Of a stretch of DNA of 64,000 nt, positions 7,830 through 16,422 are shown one piece after another. Under the pieces are notes generated by a model. That model saw only the letters and a program-made list of their open reading frames with translations. It was not told the origin of the DNA and searched no databases. The stretch is taken from assembly GCA_964467455.1 (NCBI GenBank), contig CAYXQJ010000013.1, positions 17,832 to 81,831 of the forward strand, in the 5' to 3' direction. The DNA is from OLB6 sp964467455. Its GTDB lineage: Bacteria; Bacteroidota; Ignavibacteria; Kapaibacteriales; Kapaibacteriaceae. The stretch's first letter is position 1, and each line of letters begins with the position of its first letter. Both the position numbers and the translations under genes were made by a program.

Positions 7830-8443
7830 GATGCCTCCGCAGAGGGTTGTTGCGAGATGCGCTTCATCATTCCGAGGACGTTGTGTCGGCCGTCGCCTTT
7901 TTCGGCAGAGGTCGGGATCACGTCTACCACATGTTGACACATTGACAACAGATCGCGGAATTGCTGAACGCGTGCTTCAACCTGGCGTGGTTTGAGTTTA
8001 TCACATTTGGTAAGCACGACGGTATAACGTCGGCCGGCGAATTCGAGTTCTTCGATCATCGCCATATCGATCGGCATGGGATCGTGTCGGGCATCGATCA
8101 GCACGCACGTCAGGGCCAGTACATCACGCTGGAGCAGGTAGGCGCGGATCAGTTGCGAGAACTCTTCGCGCTGAGTCTTGGAGACCTTCGCATAGCCATA
8201 GCCGGGCAGGTCAACGAGGACGAAGCCGAGGTCGGTAGCGAAGAAGTTGATCTCTTGCGTCTTCCCCGGCGTATTGGACACGCGGGCAAGACCACCATGT
8301 CGCACCAGCATATTGATCAGCGAAGACTTGCCCACGTTGGAGCGTCCGATCATCGCGATCTCCGGCATTCCCAGTTGCGGGAACTGGTCCGGTTGCGTCG
8401 CCCCCTTGATGAAGGTGGCGTTGAGGTGGATGTCCTGTGCCAT
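7826..8443 (-). CDS. ysxC: Ribosome-biogenesis GTPase YsxC/EngB
   Basis: 205-residue TRAFAC GTPase with G1 GRSNVGKSSLIN, G3 DLPGYGYAKV and G4 TKCDK; TPGKTQEINFF is the switch region typical of EngB. The family assists late assembly of the 50S subunit, which fits its place right after the ribosomal superoperon. Its ATG is preceded by a hairpin/T-rich terminator-like sequence (8454-8480) and no Shine-Dalgarno, so expression probably depends on read-through from rplQ or on a weak local start. Confidence 0.93.
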   Translation of the reverse strand: MAQDIHLNATFIKGATQPDQFPQLGMPEIAMIGRSNVGKSSLINMLVRHGGLARVSNTPGKTQEINFFATDLGFVLVDLPGYGYAKVSKTQREEFSQLIRAYLLQRDVLALTCVLIDARHDPMPIDMAMIEELEFAGRRYTVVLTKCDKLKPRQVEARVQQFRDLLSMCQHVVDVIPTSAEKGDGRHNVLGMMKRISQQPSAEAS

Positions 8444-8453
8444 AAAAAAGGAA

Positions 8454-8480
8454 AACGCCGAACGCTAAACGTCCGGCGTT
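8454..8480 (-). terminator. Hairpin terminator after rplQ
   Basis: AACGCCG and CGGCGTT form a 7-bp stem, with an inner ACG/CGT pairing in the loop. On the minus strand the stem is followed by TTTTCCTTTTTT and then directly by the ysxC ATG. It looks like a Rho-independent terminator or attenuator that closes the ribosomal superoperon. Confidence 0.65.
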
Positions 8481-8499
8481 GTTTCTACGATGTGCGTAT

Positions 8500-9150
8500 T
8501 TAGGCTTTTTCTTCGGTCTCGCCAGCTTCATCAGCCGGTTCTTCTGCCGCCGGTGCCTCAGCTACCGGAGCCTCAGAGACTGTCTCAGAGACTGACTCAA
8601 CGACTGGCTCGGAGACTAACTCATCGACTGGCTCGGAGACTGACTCAACGACTGGCTCAGCGACTGGCTTGGAAACCTTCGGCGTCGCGCGCGGCTTCGG
8701 CTTTGCGACCTTCGTCTCCTTGCGCGTCTTCGCCGACACGCGGCCGTCTTGCGGATTCGACCAGTCTACGAGTTCGATGATCGCTTCCGGAGCGTTGTCG
8801 CCGCGGCGGAGACCAAGCTTGGTGATGCGGGTATAGCCACCGTTACGTTCTGCCACAAGCGGAGCGATCGTATCGAACAGCTCTTGTAGAACGGCCTTGT
8901 TGCGGATAAAGCGGCCAACCATACGACGGCTGTGCACATCCACACCGCTGATCGTACCGGCCTTCTCGGCCTTGTACGCGTTGCGGGCGCGGGTGATCAG
9001 GTGTTCGGCAAATGGACGCAGCTCCTTGGCCTTGGCGACGGTGGTCACCACGCGCTTGTGCTCGAACAGCGATGTTGCCAGGTTGGTGAGCAGGGCTCGC
9101 TTGTGGCTTGCTGTACGGCCGAGTTTGCGGCCTGCATAATTGTGTCTCAT
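8500..9150 (-). CDS. rplQ: 50S ribosomal protein L17 with repetitive acidic tail
   Basis: The first ~120 residues are normal L17 (MRHNYAGRKLGRTASHKRALL, RRMVGRFIRN, GGYTRITKLGLRRGDNA). The protein then runs on to 216 residues, far beyond the usual ~120-140. The extension starts with a basic K/P/R stretch and continues with tetrapeptides of SEPV, VESV and VDEL type, then an Ala/Glu-rich end. The tetrapeptides come from an in-frame 12-bp DNA repeat (8578-8673). Last gene of the alpha operon, 13 bp after rpoA. Confidence 0.95.
   Translation of the reverse strand: MRHNYAGRKLGRTASHKRALLTNLATSLFEHKRVVTTVAKAKELRPFAEHLITRARNAYKAEKAGTISGVDVHSRRMVGRFIRNKAVLQELFDTIAPLVAERNGGYTRITKLGLRRGDNAPEAIIELVDWSNPQDGRVSAKTRKETKVAKPKPRATPKVSKPVAEPVVESVSEPVDELVSEPVVESVSETVSEAPVAEAPAAEEPADEAGETEEKA
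8578..8673. repeat. 8 x 12-bp tandem repeat coding the L17 tail
   Basis: Eight 12-bp units on the + strand, each beginning GACT and close to GACTGGCTCGGA, GACTGACTCAAC or GACTAACTCATC. Twelve bases equal four codons, so unit gain or loss keeps the reading frame and only changes tail length by four residues. Confidence 0.85.
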
Positions 9151-9162
9151 GATCCTAGTCCT

Positions 9163-10176
9163 TTATTCGCTTTCCTTCGGCTCGTCCTGCAAGTACGGCG
9201 AAACGTCCATACCAAAGGAGAGACCGTTCTGATAGACAACATCCGTGAGTTCGGCCAGCGACTTGCGACCGAAGTTGCGGAACTTCAGCAGGTCGGTTTC
9301 CTGCAGACTCACAAGATCTGCAAGCGTCTTGATGCTGGCAGCCTTGAGGCAGTTGTGGGCGCGTACGCTCAGCTCCAACTCGTCGACCGGCTGGATGAGG
9401 ATGCGACGCACGCGCTGACGCTCACGCTCAGCTTCGGAATCGCTGCTCGAGCTGGTGCTGCTTGCCACTTCTTCACCCTTCGGGCTTGCGCCCAAGAAGA
9501 GGTTGACGTGTTGACGCATGATCTCGGCGGCCGACGTCATGGCATCTTGTGCCGTGACGGAACCATCGGTCTTTACTTCAAGCACCAAGCGCTCGTAGTC
9601 TGTCTTCTGACCAACGCGGAACGGCTCTACCGTATAGACCGCATTCTTGATCGGGGTGAAGATCGCGTCGATCGGCAGCATGCCGACTGGGAAATCTGTG
9701 GTGTTCTGGTCTTCTGACGGAACGTAGCCCTTGCCGCGACCGATGCGGAGTTCCACATCGAAGTCGGCATCGTCAGCCAATGTAGCGATCACCTTGTTCG
9801 GCTCCAGCACTTCGATCTCCGGCGCAGCGTCCTGGATCGACTTCGCCGTCCACACGCCACCACCCTTGATGGAGAACGTGATACGGCTCGGTGCCTTCTT
9901 GTCCGTCAAACGAAGACGTACTTCCTTGAGGTTGAGAATGATCTCGCACATGTCCTCGACCACTCCGGGAATGGTCTGGAACTCGTGAAGAACATCGCTG
10001 ATCTTGACGCCAACGATGGCAGCGCCCTGGATCGAGGACAGCAATACACGTCGGAACGAGTTGCCGATCGTCACTCCGTAGCCCTCTTCCAGTGGATTGA
10101 GGACAAACTTCGCGTGATACGGGCTTCCGAGTTCTTCGACGGCAACACTCTCGGGCATCTGCATCTGCATATTCAT
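9163..10176 (-). CDS. rpoA: RNA polymerase alpha subunit
   Basis: 337 residues: N-terminal dimerisation/assembly domain (GNSFRRVLLSSIQGAAIVGVKI) and C-terminal DNA-binding domain (DELELSVRAHNCLKAASI and LLKFRNFGRKSLAEL), joined by a Ser/Glu-rich linker around residues 235-250. In most bacteria rpsD sits between rpsK and rpoA; here only 49 bp separate the two genes and rpsD is absent. Confidence 0.97.
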   Translation of the reverse strand: MNMQMQMPESVAVEELGSPYHAKFVLNPLEEGYGVTIGNSFRRVLLSSIQGAAIVGVKISDVLHEFQTIPGVVEDMCEIILNLKEVRLRLTDKKAPSRITFSIKGGGVWTAKSIQDAAPEIEVLEPNKVIATLADDADFDVELRIGRGKGYVPSEDQNTTDFPVGMLPIDAIFTPIKNAVYTVEPFRVGQKTDYERLVLEVKTDGSVTAQDAMTSAAEIMRQHVNLFLGASPKGEEVASSTSSSSDSEAERERQRVRRILIQPVDELELSVRAHNCLKAASIKTLADLVSLQETDLLKFRNFGRKSLAELTDVVYQNGLSFGMDVSPYLQDEPKESE

Positions 10177-10225
10177 GGCCTTCCTGTTGTCGATATGAGT
10201 ATTCTAAGAGTAAGGGGGCAGGTAA

Positions 10226-10612
10226 TTACACACGACGGCGCTTCGGCGGACGGCAGCCGTTATGCGGAAGCGGCGTACGGTCCGTGATCGAAAGCACTTC
10301 CAAGCCGGCCTGTGTAAGGGCGCGGATGGCGGCTTCGCGACCGGAGCCCGGACCGCGGACGACCACGTCGACCTTGCGAAGACCCATTTCATACGCCGTG
10401 CGGGCGGCCTTATCAGCCGACACCTGCGAAGCATACGGTGTGTTCTTCTTCGAGCCGCGGAAGCCGTTCTTGCCTGCGGACGACCAAGCCAACGTGTTAC
10501 CGTAGGTGTCTGTGATCGTCACGATGACGTTGTTGAACGATGCGCGAACGAATGCCTTGCCGTGTACGTCGGCGACGATCTTCCGTTTTACGCGCTTTTT
10601 AGCTGCTGCCAT
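10226..10612 (-). CDS. rpsK: 30S ribosomal protein S11
   Basis: 128 residues with NNVIVTITDTYGNTLAWSSAG, GFRGSKKNTPYASQ and the C-terminal DRTPLPHNGCRPPKRRRV. Platform protein of the small subunit. Follows rpsM by 33 bp in the alpha operon and is followed by rpoA without rpsD. Confidence 0.97.
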   Translation of the reverse strand: MAAAKKRVKRKIVADVHGKAFVRASFNNVIVTITDTYGNTLAWSSAGKNGFRGSKKNTPYASQVSADKAARTAYEMGLRKVDVVVRGPGSGREAAIRALTQAGLEVLSITDRTPLPHNGCRPPKRRRV

Positions 10613-10645
10613 GTTATTACCTTTTCGAGATCGATCAGTATCAGA

Positions 10646-11023
10646 TTACTTACGAGCGGCCTTCTTCTTACCAGCGACCGTCTTCCGCTTGCCCTTACGG
10701 GTACGGGAGTTGGTGCGGGTACGCTGACCGCGCACCGGCAAGCCCCGACGATGACGTAGGCCGCGGTAGCAACCAATGTCCATCAGACGCTTGATGTTGA
10801 GCTGGACTTCCGAACGAAGTTGACCTTCGGTCTTGTAGTCGCCAAGGACTTGACGGATGCGAGCGATCTCATCATCCGACCAATCCACGACGCGCTTCGT
10901 CGGGTCGATTCCGGCCTTGTCCAACACTTCCATGCTAACGGAGTTGCCAACGCCGTAGATATAGGTAAGCGCAACCTTGCCGCGCTTGTTCTTCGGCAGA
11001 TCGATGCCTGCGATACGAGCCAT
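10646..11023 (-). CDS. rpsM: 30S ribosomal protein S13
   Basis: 125 residues starting MARIAGIDLPKNKRGKVALTYIYGVG and ending in the basic RGQRTRTNSRTRKG tail that reaches the P-site tRNA. The order infA-rpmJ-rpsM-rpsK is the standard head of the alpha operon. Confidence 0.97.
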   Translation of the reverse strand: MARIAGIDLPKNKRGKVALTYIYGVGNSVSMEVLDKAGIDPTKRVVDWSDDEIARIRQVLGDYKTEGQLRSEVQLNIKRLMDIGCYRGLRHRRGLPVRGQRTRTNSRTRKGKRKTVAGKKKAARK

Positions 11024-11038
11024 TGTTGTATTCCTCGA

Positions 11039-11155
11039 TTAGCCTTGACGTTGCTTGAAGCGTGGGTTCTTTTTGTTGATCACGTAGACCTTACCCTTAC
11101 GGCGAACGATCTTATCGTCCGGGTTACGCTTCTTGACCGATGCTTGTACTTTCAT
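11039..11155 (-). CDS. rpmJ: 50S ribosomal protein L36, cysteine-free form
   Basis: A 38-residue gene read directly between infA and rpsM. It begins MKVQASVKKRNPDDKIVRR and ends NKKNPRFKQRQG. L36 normally has three cysteines and one histidine that bind zinc; none is present here, so this is the zinc-independent (C-minus) form. The ATG is at 11155-11153 and the TAA at 11041-11039. Confidence 0.93.
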   Translation of the reverse strand: MKVQASVKKRNPDDKIVRRKGKVYVINKKNPRFKQRQG

Positions 11156-11162
11156 AAAACAC

Positions 11163-11381
11163 CTATTTGTATCGATAGACGATCCGACCCTTCGAAAGGT
11201 CATACGGCGACATTTCCACCGTAACCTTATCTCCTCGAAAGATCTTGATGAAGTTCATGCGCATCTTGCCGGATACGTGTGCCAAGATCTCATGGCCATT
11301 GTCCAGCGTCACGAGGAAGCGTGTGTTGGGCAGTGCTTCCTTGATCGTGCCATCGACGCGTATGACGTCATCTTTACCCAT
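11163..11381 (-). CDS. infA: Translation initiation factor IF-1
   Basis: 72-residue OB-fold protein with the classic LPNTRFLVTLDNGHEILAHVSGKMR core and RGDKVTVEMSPYDLSKGRIVYR end. Lies between map and rpmJ, the usual position. Confidence 0.96.
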   Translation of the reverse strand: MGKDDVIRVDGTIKEALPNTRFLVTLDNGHEILAHVSGKMRMNFIKIFRGDKVTVEMSPYDLSKGRIVYRYK

Positions 11382-11393
11382 AAACCTTACCTG

Positions 11394-12194
11394 TTAATCC
11401 ATCAATGTGAGGATCATCGGCTTCTTCCCGTCGACCACGATCGTGTGTTCGAAGTGTGCCGCCGGCTTACCGTCAGCCGTGTACACCGTCCACCCGTCGC
11501 TTGCCGTATGCACATGGAACGTGCCCATGTTCACCATCGGCTCGATGGCCAGCGCCATGCCGTTACGCAGCTTGGCGTTGGGATACCGGCTGCGGTGAAG
11601 CAGGCCCGGTACGAAGTTGGGAACGGGAGGTTCTTCGTGCAGGTGACGGCCGATGCCGTGTCCGACGAGTTCCCGTACCACCGAGAATCCTTGTTTTTCA
11701 ACGTGCGATTGGACGGCTTTCGCAATGTCGTAGATGCGATTACCTTCCACGGCCTGTTCGATACCAAGCATGAGTGACTCTTGCGTGGCGTCGAGCAGAC
11801 GCTGTTTGTCGGTCGAGATCTCTCCGACGGCGAACGTATACGCGCTGTCGCCGAAGAACCCGTCGAGTTGCACACCGCAATCGACCGATACGATCTGACC
11901 TTCCTTCAATGCCCGTGCTCCGGGCATACCGTGCACCACTTCTTCATCGATGCTGACACACAGTGTTGACGGGAATTCCCGATCATCCACGATGTAGCCC
12001 TTGAAGGCCGGGATGCCGCCGCGGGAACGGATGTGATCTTCAGCGATCGCATCCAGCTCCTTTGTGGTGACACCCGGGGCGATATGCTTGCGCATCAGCG
12101 AGAGCGTCTCGGCAACTACGCGCGAGGCCGCTTCGATCTTCCGGATGTCATCGGCGGTATGCACCACCGACATTGTGTCGGTCACGGTCATCAT
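11394..12194 (-). CDS. map: Methionine aminopeptidase
   Basis: Removes the initiator methionine. 266 residues of the pita-bread fold: metal ligands in SVDCGVQLDGFFGDSA (two Asp), GHGIGRHLHEEPPVPN (His), LAIEPMVN (Glu) and a C-terminal HFEHTIVV (Glu). Follows secY by 4 bp; adk, which often lies between these two genes, is absent. The second codon is also Met, so the start could be 3 nt later. Confidence 0.95.
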   Translation of the reverse strand: MMTVTDTMSVVHTADDIRKIEAASRVVAETLSLMRKHIAPGVTTKELDAIAEDHIRSRGGIPAFKGYIVDDREFPSTLCVSIDEEVVHGMPGARALKEGQIVSVDCGVQLDGFFGDSAYTFAVGEISTDKQRLLDATQESLMLGIEQAVEGNRIYDIAKAVQSHVEKQGFSVVRELVGHGIGRHLHEEPPVPNFVPGLLHRSRYPNAKLRNGMALAIEPMVNMGTFHVHTASDGWTVYTADGKPAAHFEHTIVVDGKKPMILTLMD

Positions 12195-12198
12195 CTGG

Positions 12199-13551
12199 TT
12201 AGGAGCTCACGCCGGCACGGCCGCGGATCTTACCGGTCTTCATGAAGCCGTCGTAATGACGCATCAAGAGATAGGATTCGATCTGCTGCAGCGTGTCGAG
12301 TGCGACACCTACGATAATGAGAAGACTTGTACCACCAAAGAACGACGCGAACACCGGCGGCACCAACAGAACGTTCATCGCGAACGTCGGCAGGATGGCC
12401 ACGATCGCCAAGAAAATGGCGCCCGGCAAGGTGATCCGCGTAAGGATATTTTCAATGTATTCAGCGGTGCTGGCACCCGGGCGAACACCCGGAATGAAAC
12501 CACCGTTCTTCTTCATGTTGTCAGCCACTTCCTTCGGGTTAAAGGCGATGGCCGTATAGAAGTAGGTGAAGAAGAGGATCATCAGACCATACGTCAACGC
12601 ATAGACGACGGATCGCTCGCTGAAGAGACTTGCCACATCTTGCCAGAACACACTGTCCGGGAAGAACGATGCGATCGTTGCCGGCACAAAGAGGATGGAC
12701 TGAGCGAAGATGATCGGCATCACACCGGCGGTGTTGACGCGCAGCGGGATGTATTGCGTTGTGCCGCCATAGACCTTGCGGCCCACTTGGCGCTTGGCGT
12801 ATTGGACGGGGATCCTGCGCGCCCCCTGAGTAACAAGGATCACAGCAGCAATGATACCGGCAAGGAGTACCAACAGGACCACGTCGATGACGAGGTTGCG
12901 GGATCCGGCCTGGATGAGTGTGATCTCTTGCGAGATAGCTGTTGGGAAGCGTGCGATGATGCCGATCATGATGATCAGCGAGATACCGTTACCGATACCG
13001 CGGTCGGTGATCTGCTCACCGATCCACATCAAGGAGATCGTACCGGCCGTGAGGATCAGGATCGACGAGAGGGTCCAGAACAGACCGGCATCCGGAACGA
13101 CGGAAACGCCGCCGGCGCCGACGGTGGTCTGGGCGATCTTGATCGTGACACCCCATGCTTGCAACGAGGCAAGCAGGACGGTGAGAACACGGGTGTACTG
13201 GTTGATCTTGCGACGTCCGTCTTCACCTTCACGCTGGAGCTTTTGCAATTCGGGCAACACCACACCGGCGATCTGCAGGATGATGCTGGCCGAGATGTAG
13301 GGCATGATGCCAAGTGCGAAAATGGCGGCATTCGAGAATGCGCCACCGACGAACATGTCATACAGGCCGAAGATCGTTCCCGATTGGTCGCCTGATGCAC
13401 CGGCTGCTGTGAGCAGGTTCACATCGACGCCCGGGATCGTGATGAACGATCCGATACGGACGGCAACAAGAGCGAGGAGCGTGAACAGCAAGCGCTGACG
13501 AAGCTCTTCGATCTTGAAGATGTTCCTGATGGAGGTAATAAAATTAGCCAT
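12199..13551 (-). CDS. secY: Protein translocase subunit SecY
   Basis: 450-residue inner-membrane channel with about ten transmembrane segments; PGVDVNLL plug region, ALGIMPYISASIILQ (TM2b/3) and NMKKNGGFIPGVRPG (cytoplasmic loop) are recognisable. The start overlaps the end of rplO by 8 bp, as is common in the spc operon. Confidence 0.96.
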   Translation of the reverse strand: MANFITSIRNIFKIEELRQRLLFTLLALVAVRIGSFITIPGVDVNLLTAAGASGDQSGTIFGLYDMFVGGAFSNAAIFALGIMPYISASIILQIAGVVLPELQKLQREGEDGRRKINQYTRVLTVLLASLQAWGVTIKIAQTTVGAGGVSVVPDAGLFWTLSSILILTAGTISLMWIGEQITDRGIGNGISLIIMIGIIARFPTAISQEITLIQAGSRNLVIDVVLLVLLAGIIAAVILVTQGARRIPVQYAKRQVGRKVYGGTTQYIPLRVNTAGVMPIIFAQSILFVPATIASFFPDSVFWQDVASLFSERSVVYALTYGLMILFFTYFYTAIAFNPKEVADNMKKNGGFIPGVRPGASTAEYIENILTRITLPGAIFLAIVAILPTFAMNVLLVPPVFASFFGGTSLLIIVGVALDTLQQIESYLLMRHYDGFMKTGKIRGRAGVSS

Positions 13552-14005
13552 TGACGCTAACCACTCCTCCAGCCGACTCGATCTTCTGCTTTGCGGCGGC
13601 TGATACCTTGTCGACGGTGATGTTCAGCTTTGCGGAGAGATCGCCGTTACCCAAGACCTTGACGGGGAGGGAACGCTTGCGAATTGCTCCGACGCTGTAG
13701 AGGACGTCGTTATTGACGACGCCATCCTTGATGCTACCGGCGTCGACAAGACGCTGCAGCGTAGCAACATTGACCTCTTGGTGTTCAACGCGGTTGATGT
13801 TCGTAAAGCCGAACTTCGGCGTACGACGCTTGAGTGACATCTGGCCGCCTTCGAATCCAGGGCTCTGGCTGAAGTTGCTGCGTGATTGATGTCCCTTGTG
13901 ACCGCGCGTAGAGGTACCACCGTGGCCCGAACCGGCACCACGACCAACGCGCTTTTTCTTATGACGCGACCCAGGGGCCGGCGAGAGATTTCCGATGTGT
14001 TTCAT
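13544..14005 (-). CDS. rplO: 50S ribosomal protein L15
   Basis: 153 residues; the glycine/arginine-rich N-terminus (LSPAPGSRHKKKRVGRG, GSGHGGTSTRGHKG) and GFEGGQMSLKRRTPKFGF identify L15. Overlaps secY by 8 bp. Confidence 0.96.
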   Translation of the reverse strand: MKHIGNLSPAPGSRHKKKRVGRGAGSGHGGTSTRGHKGHQSRSNFSQSPGFEGGQMSLKRRTPKFGFTNINRVEHQEVNVATLQRLVDAGSIKDGVVNNDVLYSVGAIRKRSLPVKVLGNGDLSAKLNITVDKVSAAAKQKIESAGGVVSVNG

Positions 14006-14013
14006 TGCGTGCC

Positions 14014-14196
14014 TCAGCCTTCCACTTCTTCTACGTTCACAAGGTGACGTACGGTGAAGATCATACCGAGGATCTGTTCATTCTTCGGCTTGATCGACAC
14101 GTAGTTCGGGCGTCCAAGACCAAGGGCCTTGATCGTTGCTTTGTGTTTCTCGAGAGCGCCGATCGCGCTCTTGATTTGGGTGATCTTAAGTTTCAT
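14014..14196 (-). CDS. rpmD: 50S ribosomal protein L30
   Basis: 60 residues: MKLKITQIKSAIGALEKHKATIKALGLGR followed by a short beta end. Typical length and position between rpsE and rplO. Confidence 0.95.
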   Translation of the reverse strand: MKLKITQIKSAIGALEKHKATIKALGLGRPNYVSIKPKNEQILGMIFTVRHLVNVEEVEG

Positions 14197-14215
14197 CGTT
14201 CGTACCTTCTATGGC

Positions 14216-14719
14216 TTAGCCGTGGAGGACCTTTTCGAGACTAACACCGCGACGTGCGGCAACCGACGAGGCATCTTCGAGCTGCGTCAGTGCATTCATC
14301 GCTGCCTTGACCGTGTTGTGCGGGTTCGACGAACCCTGTGACTTCGTGAGCACGTCCTTCACGCCGGCCAATTCAAGGATGGCGCGGACGCCACCGGCGG
14401 CGATCACACCCGTACCTGGCGTTGCCGGACGGATGAGGACCTTTGCTGCACCAAATCGGCCGATCACTTCGTGCGGGATCGTGCCATCCATGACGCGCAC
14501 CTTCACAACAGCCTTCTTCGCTGCTTCCGTTGCCTTGGTCACGGCGTCCGACACTTCGCCGGCCTTGCCAAGACCATAGCCAACATGACCGTTCTCGTCA
14601 CCTACGATCACGATCGCAGAGAAGTTGAAGCGACGACCGCCCTTGACCACCTTCGCGGTACGGCCAACGTAGACGATCTTGTCTTTCAGGTTGAGGTCAG
14701 ATAGTTTTTGCTTAGCCAC
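14216..14719 (-). CDS. rpsE: 30S ribosomal protein S5
   Basis: 167 residues with the double-stranded RNA-binding start (KDKIVYVGRTAKVVKGGRRF), GHVGYGLGKAGEVSDAV and PGTGVIAAGGVRAILELAG. Usual position after rplR. Confidence 0.97.
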   Translation of the reverse strand: MAKQKLSDLNLKDKIVYVGRTAKVVKGGRRFNFSAIVIVGDENGHVGYGLGKAGEVSDAVTKATEAAKKAVVKVRVMDGTIPHEVIGRFGAAKVLIRPATPGTGVIAAGGVRAILELAGVKDVLTKSQGSSNPHNTVKAAMNALTQLEDASSVAARRGVSLEKVLHG

Positions 14720-14743
14720 GTAATACTCCGTTTGCTCTCTGTG

Positions 14744-15115
14744 TTAGAAGTCCAGTCCGCCTTCACGCGCTGCTTCTGCAAGCGCCTTGACGCGACCGTG
14801 ATAGAGAAAACCGTTGCGGTCGAAGGCCACTTGACCGATCTTGGCGGCCTTTGCACGTTGTGCGAGGACCGTACCAACGATGCGGCTTTCGTCCACCTTC
14901 GTCATCTGTCCGGCGATCTGCGACTTGATCTCGCGATCCGTCGTGGACGCCGAGATCACGGTCTTTGCGGCAGCATCGTCGATGATCTGCGCATAGATGT
15001 GAGACGATGAGCGGTAGATGCTCAGACGCAGGCGCGTCGGCGTACCTTCGAAGTGCTTCTTGACGCGCTTCTTGCGGCGCTCGTAACGATGTTGTTTTGA
15101 TTCGATGCGATTCAT
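14744..15115 (-). CDS. rplR: 50S ribosomal protein L18
   Basis: 123 residues; RLSIYRSSSHIYAQIIDD and AKAAKIGQVAFDRNGFLYHGRVKALAEAAREGGL are the standard 5S-rRNA-binding L18 motifs. Confidence 0.97.
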   Translation of the reverse strand: MNRIESKQHRYERRKKRVKKHFEGTPTRLRLSIYRSSSHIYAQIIDDAAAKTVISASTTDREIKSQIAGQMTKVDESRIVGTVLAQRAKAAKIGQVAFDRNGFLYHGRVKALAEAAREGGLDF

Positions 15116-15132
15116 GGTCGTTCGTTCCTTCT

Positions 15133-15672
15133 TTACTTACCTGCCGACTTACCGGCCTTGCGACGGATGTATTCACCTTCGTAGCGAACACCCTTGCCCT
15201 TATACGGCTCCGGCTTACGGAGGCTGCGAACCTTAGCGGCCACCTGGCCAACCAGTTGTTTGTCGATACCCTTCACCGAGAATGCCGTCGGCGTTGCCAC
15301 AGCGAACTCGATGCCTTCCGGCGCAACGAACAGGATCGGGTGCGAATAGCCGAGCGACAGCATCAGGTTCTTGCCGCGAAGCTCGACCTTGAAACCAACA
15401 CCTTCAACTTGAAGGTTGCGCTGGAATCCGTTCGAAACACCTTCGACCATGTTTGCGATATGAGCGCGCGTCAGACCGTGCATGGCGCGTTCGCTTTTTT
15501 CGTCGCTACCACGTTGGAACGTGAGCGTCGTGCCGTCCATCACCGGCGTGATGCGCGTGTCCATTGCGAAGGCCAATTCGCCCTTCGGTCCTTTGACCTT
15601 GCATCCGCCTTCTGCGAACGTCACTTGAACGTTAGCCGGGATGTTGATGATCTTTTTGCCTACACGTGACAT
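15133..15672 (-). CDS. rplF: 50S ribosomal protein L6
   Basis: 179 residues from MSRVGKKIINIPANVQV to EYIRRKAGKSAGK. An upstream extension is possible, but the ATG at 15672 has an AAGGAG site and gives the normal family N-terminus; the extension would also overlap rpsH. RKPEPYKGKGVRYEGE is the C-terminal L6 signature. Confidence 0.96.
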   Translation of the reverse strand: MSRVGKKIINIPANVQVTFAEGGCKVKGPKGELAFAMDTRITPVMDGTTLTFQRGSDEKSERAMHGLTRAHIANMVEGVSNGFQRNLQVEGVGFKVELRGKNLMLSLGYSHPILFVAPEGIEFAVATPTAFSVKGIDKQLVGQVAAKVRSLRKPEPYKGKGVRYEGEYIRRKAGKSAGK

Positions 15673-15697
15673 GAGTTCGTACTCCTTGCTCTCGATT

Positions 15698-16093
15698 TTA
15701 CCAGATGGTACAGAGGATCTCGCCGCCAACGTTTTGCTGACGTGCTTGTTTGTCCGTCATCACGCCACGCGGCGTTGAGATGATGGCAACACCAAGACCG
15801 TTGCGGACGCGCGGAAGCTTGTCAACACCGGCGTATACGCGGCGCCCCGGCTTGCTCACGCGGCGGATCTCACGGATCACCGGCTGCCCATAATAGTAGC
15901 GCAGCTTAACGTGCAGTGTGCCTTGAGCTCCTTCGCTGTCGTTCTCGTAATCAGCGATGAAGCCCTGATCCTTGAGGATCTCGGCGATCGCGATCTTGAG
16001 CTTCGAACTCGGCACGCTCAGGGTCTTGTGCTTTGCCGCGGAAGCGTTGCGGATCCGCGTCAGGAAGTCGGCGATGGTATCTGTGACTGGCAT
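15698..16093 (-). CDS. rpsH: 30S ribosomal protein S8
   Basis: 131 residues: DTIADFLTRIRNASAAKHKTL at the N-terminus and GLGVAIISTPRGVMTDKQARQQNVGGE at the C-terminus. Standard spc-operon position after rpsN. Confidence 0.97.
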   Translation of the reverse strand: MPVTDTIADFLTRIRNASAAKHKTLSVPSSKLKIAIAEILKDQGFIADYENDSEGAQGTLHVKLRYYYGQPVIREIRRVSKPGRRVYAGVDKLPRVRNGLGVAIISTPRGVMTDKQARQQNVGGEILCTIW

Positions 16094-16137
16094 GGTTTTC
16101 GTCGTTTGTCGTGTTCAGAATGGAAGGGGGCGTGGGA

Positions 16138-16407
16138 TCACCAGCTTGCCTTGCGAATCCCCGGGATCTTTCCGTCAAGGGCCAAGAGTCGGAACATGTT
16201 CCGGCACAGACCATACTTGCGGTAGACGCCGCGGCCGCGGCCGGTCACCAAGCAACGTTGGCGAACTCGCGTCGGCGAACTGTTACGGGGCAGCTTTTGC
16301 AAGCCGACCATATCGCCGGCGGCCTTGAGTTCAGCCCGCTTGGCAGCGTACTTTGCTGTCAGTCGGATTCGCTTTTGATTGCGAGCGATGATGCTCTTCT
16401 TAGCCAT
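16138..16407 (-). CDS. rpsN: 30S ribosomal protein S14, zinc-free form
   Basis: 89 residues with LPRNSSPTRVRQRCLVTGR and RKYGLCRNMFRLLAL. The zinc form of S14 is ~61 residues with C-x-x-C pairs; this one is the longer form with no C-x-x-C, so it does not need zinc. Together with cysteine-free L36 it suggests that the main ribosome is independent of zinc at these two sites. Confidence 0.95.
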   Translation of the reverse strand: MAKKSIIARNQKRIRLTAKYAAKRAELKAAGDMVGLQKLPRNSSPTRVRQRCLVTGRGRGVYRKYGLCRNMFRLLALDGKIPGIRKASW

Positions 16408-16422
16408 ACGTGATCCTGTACC

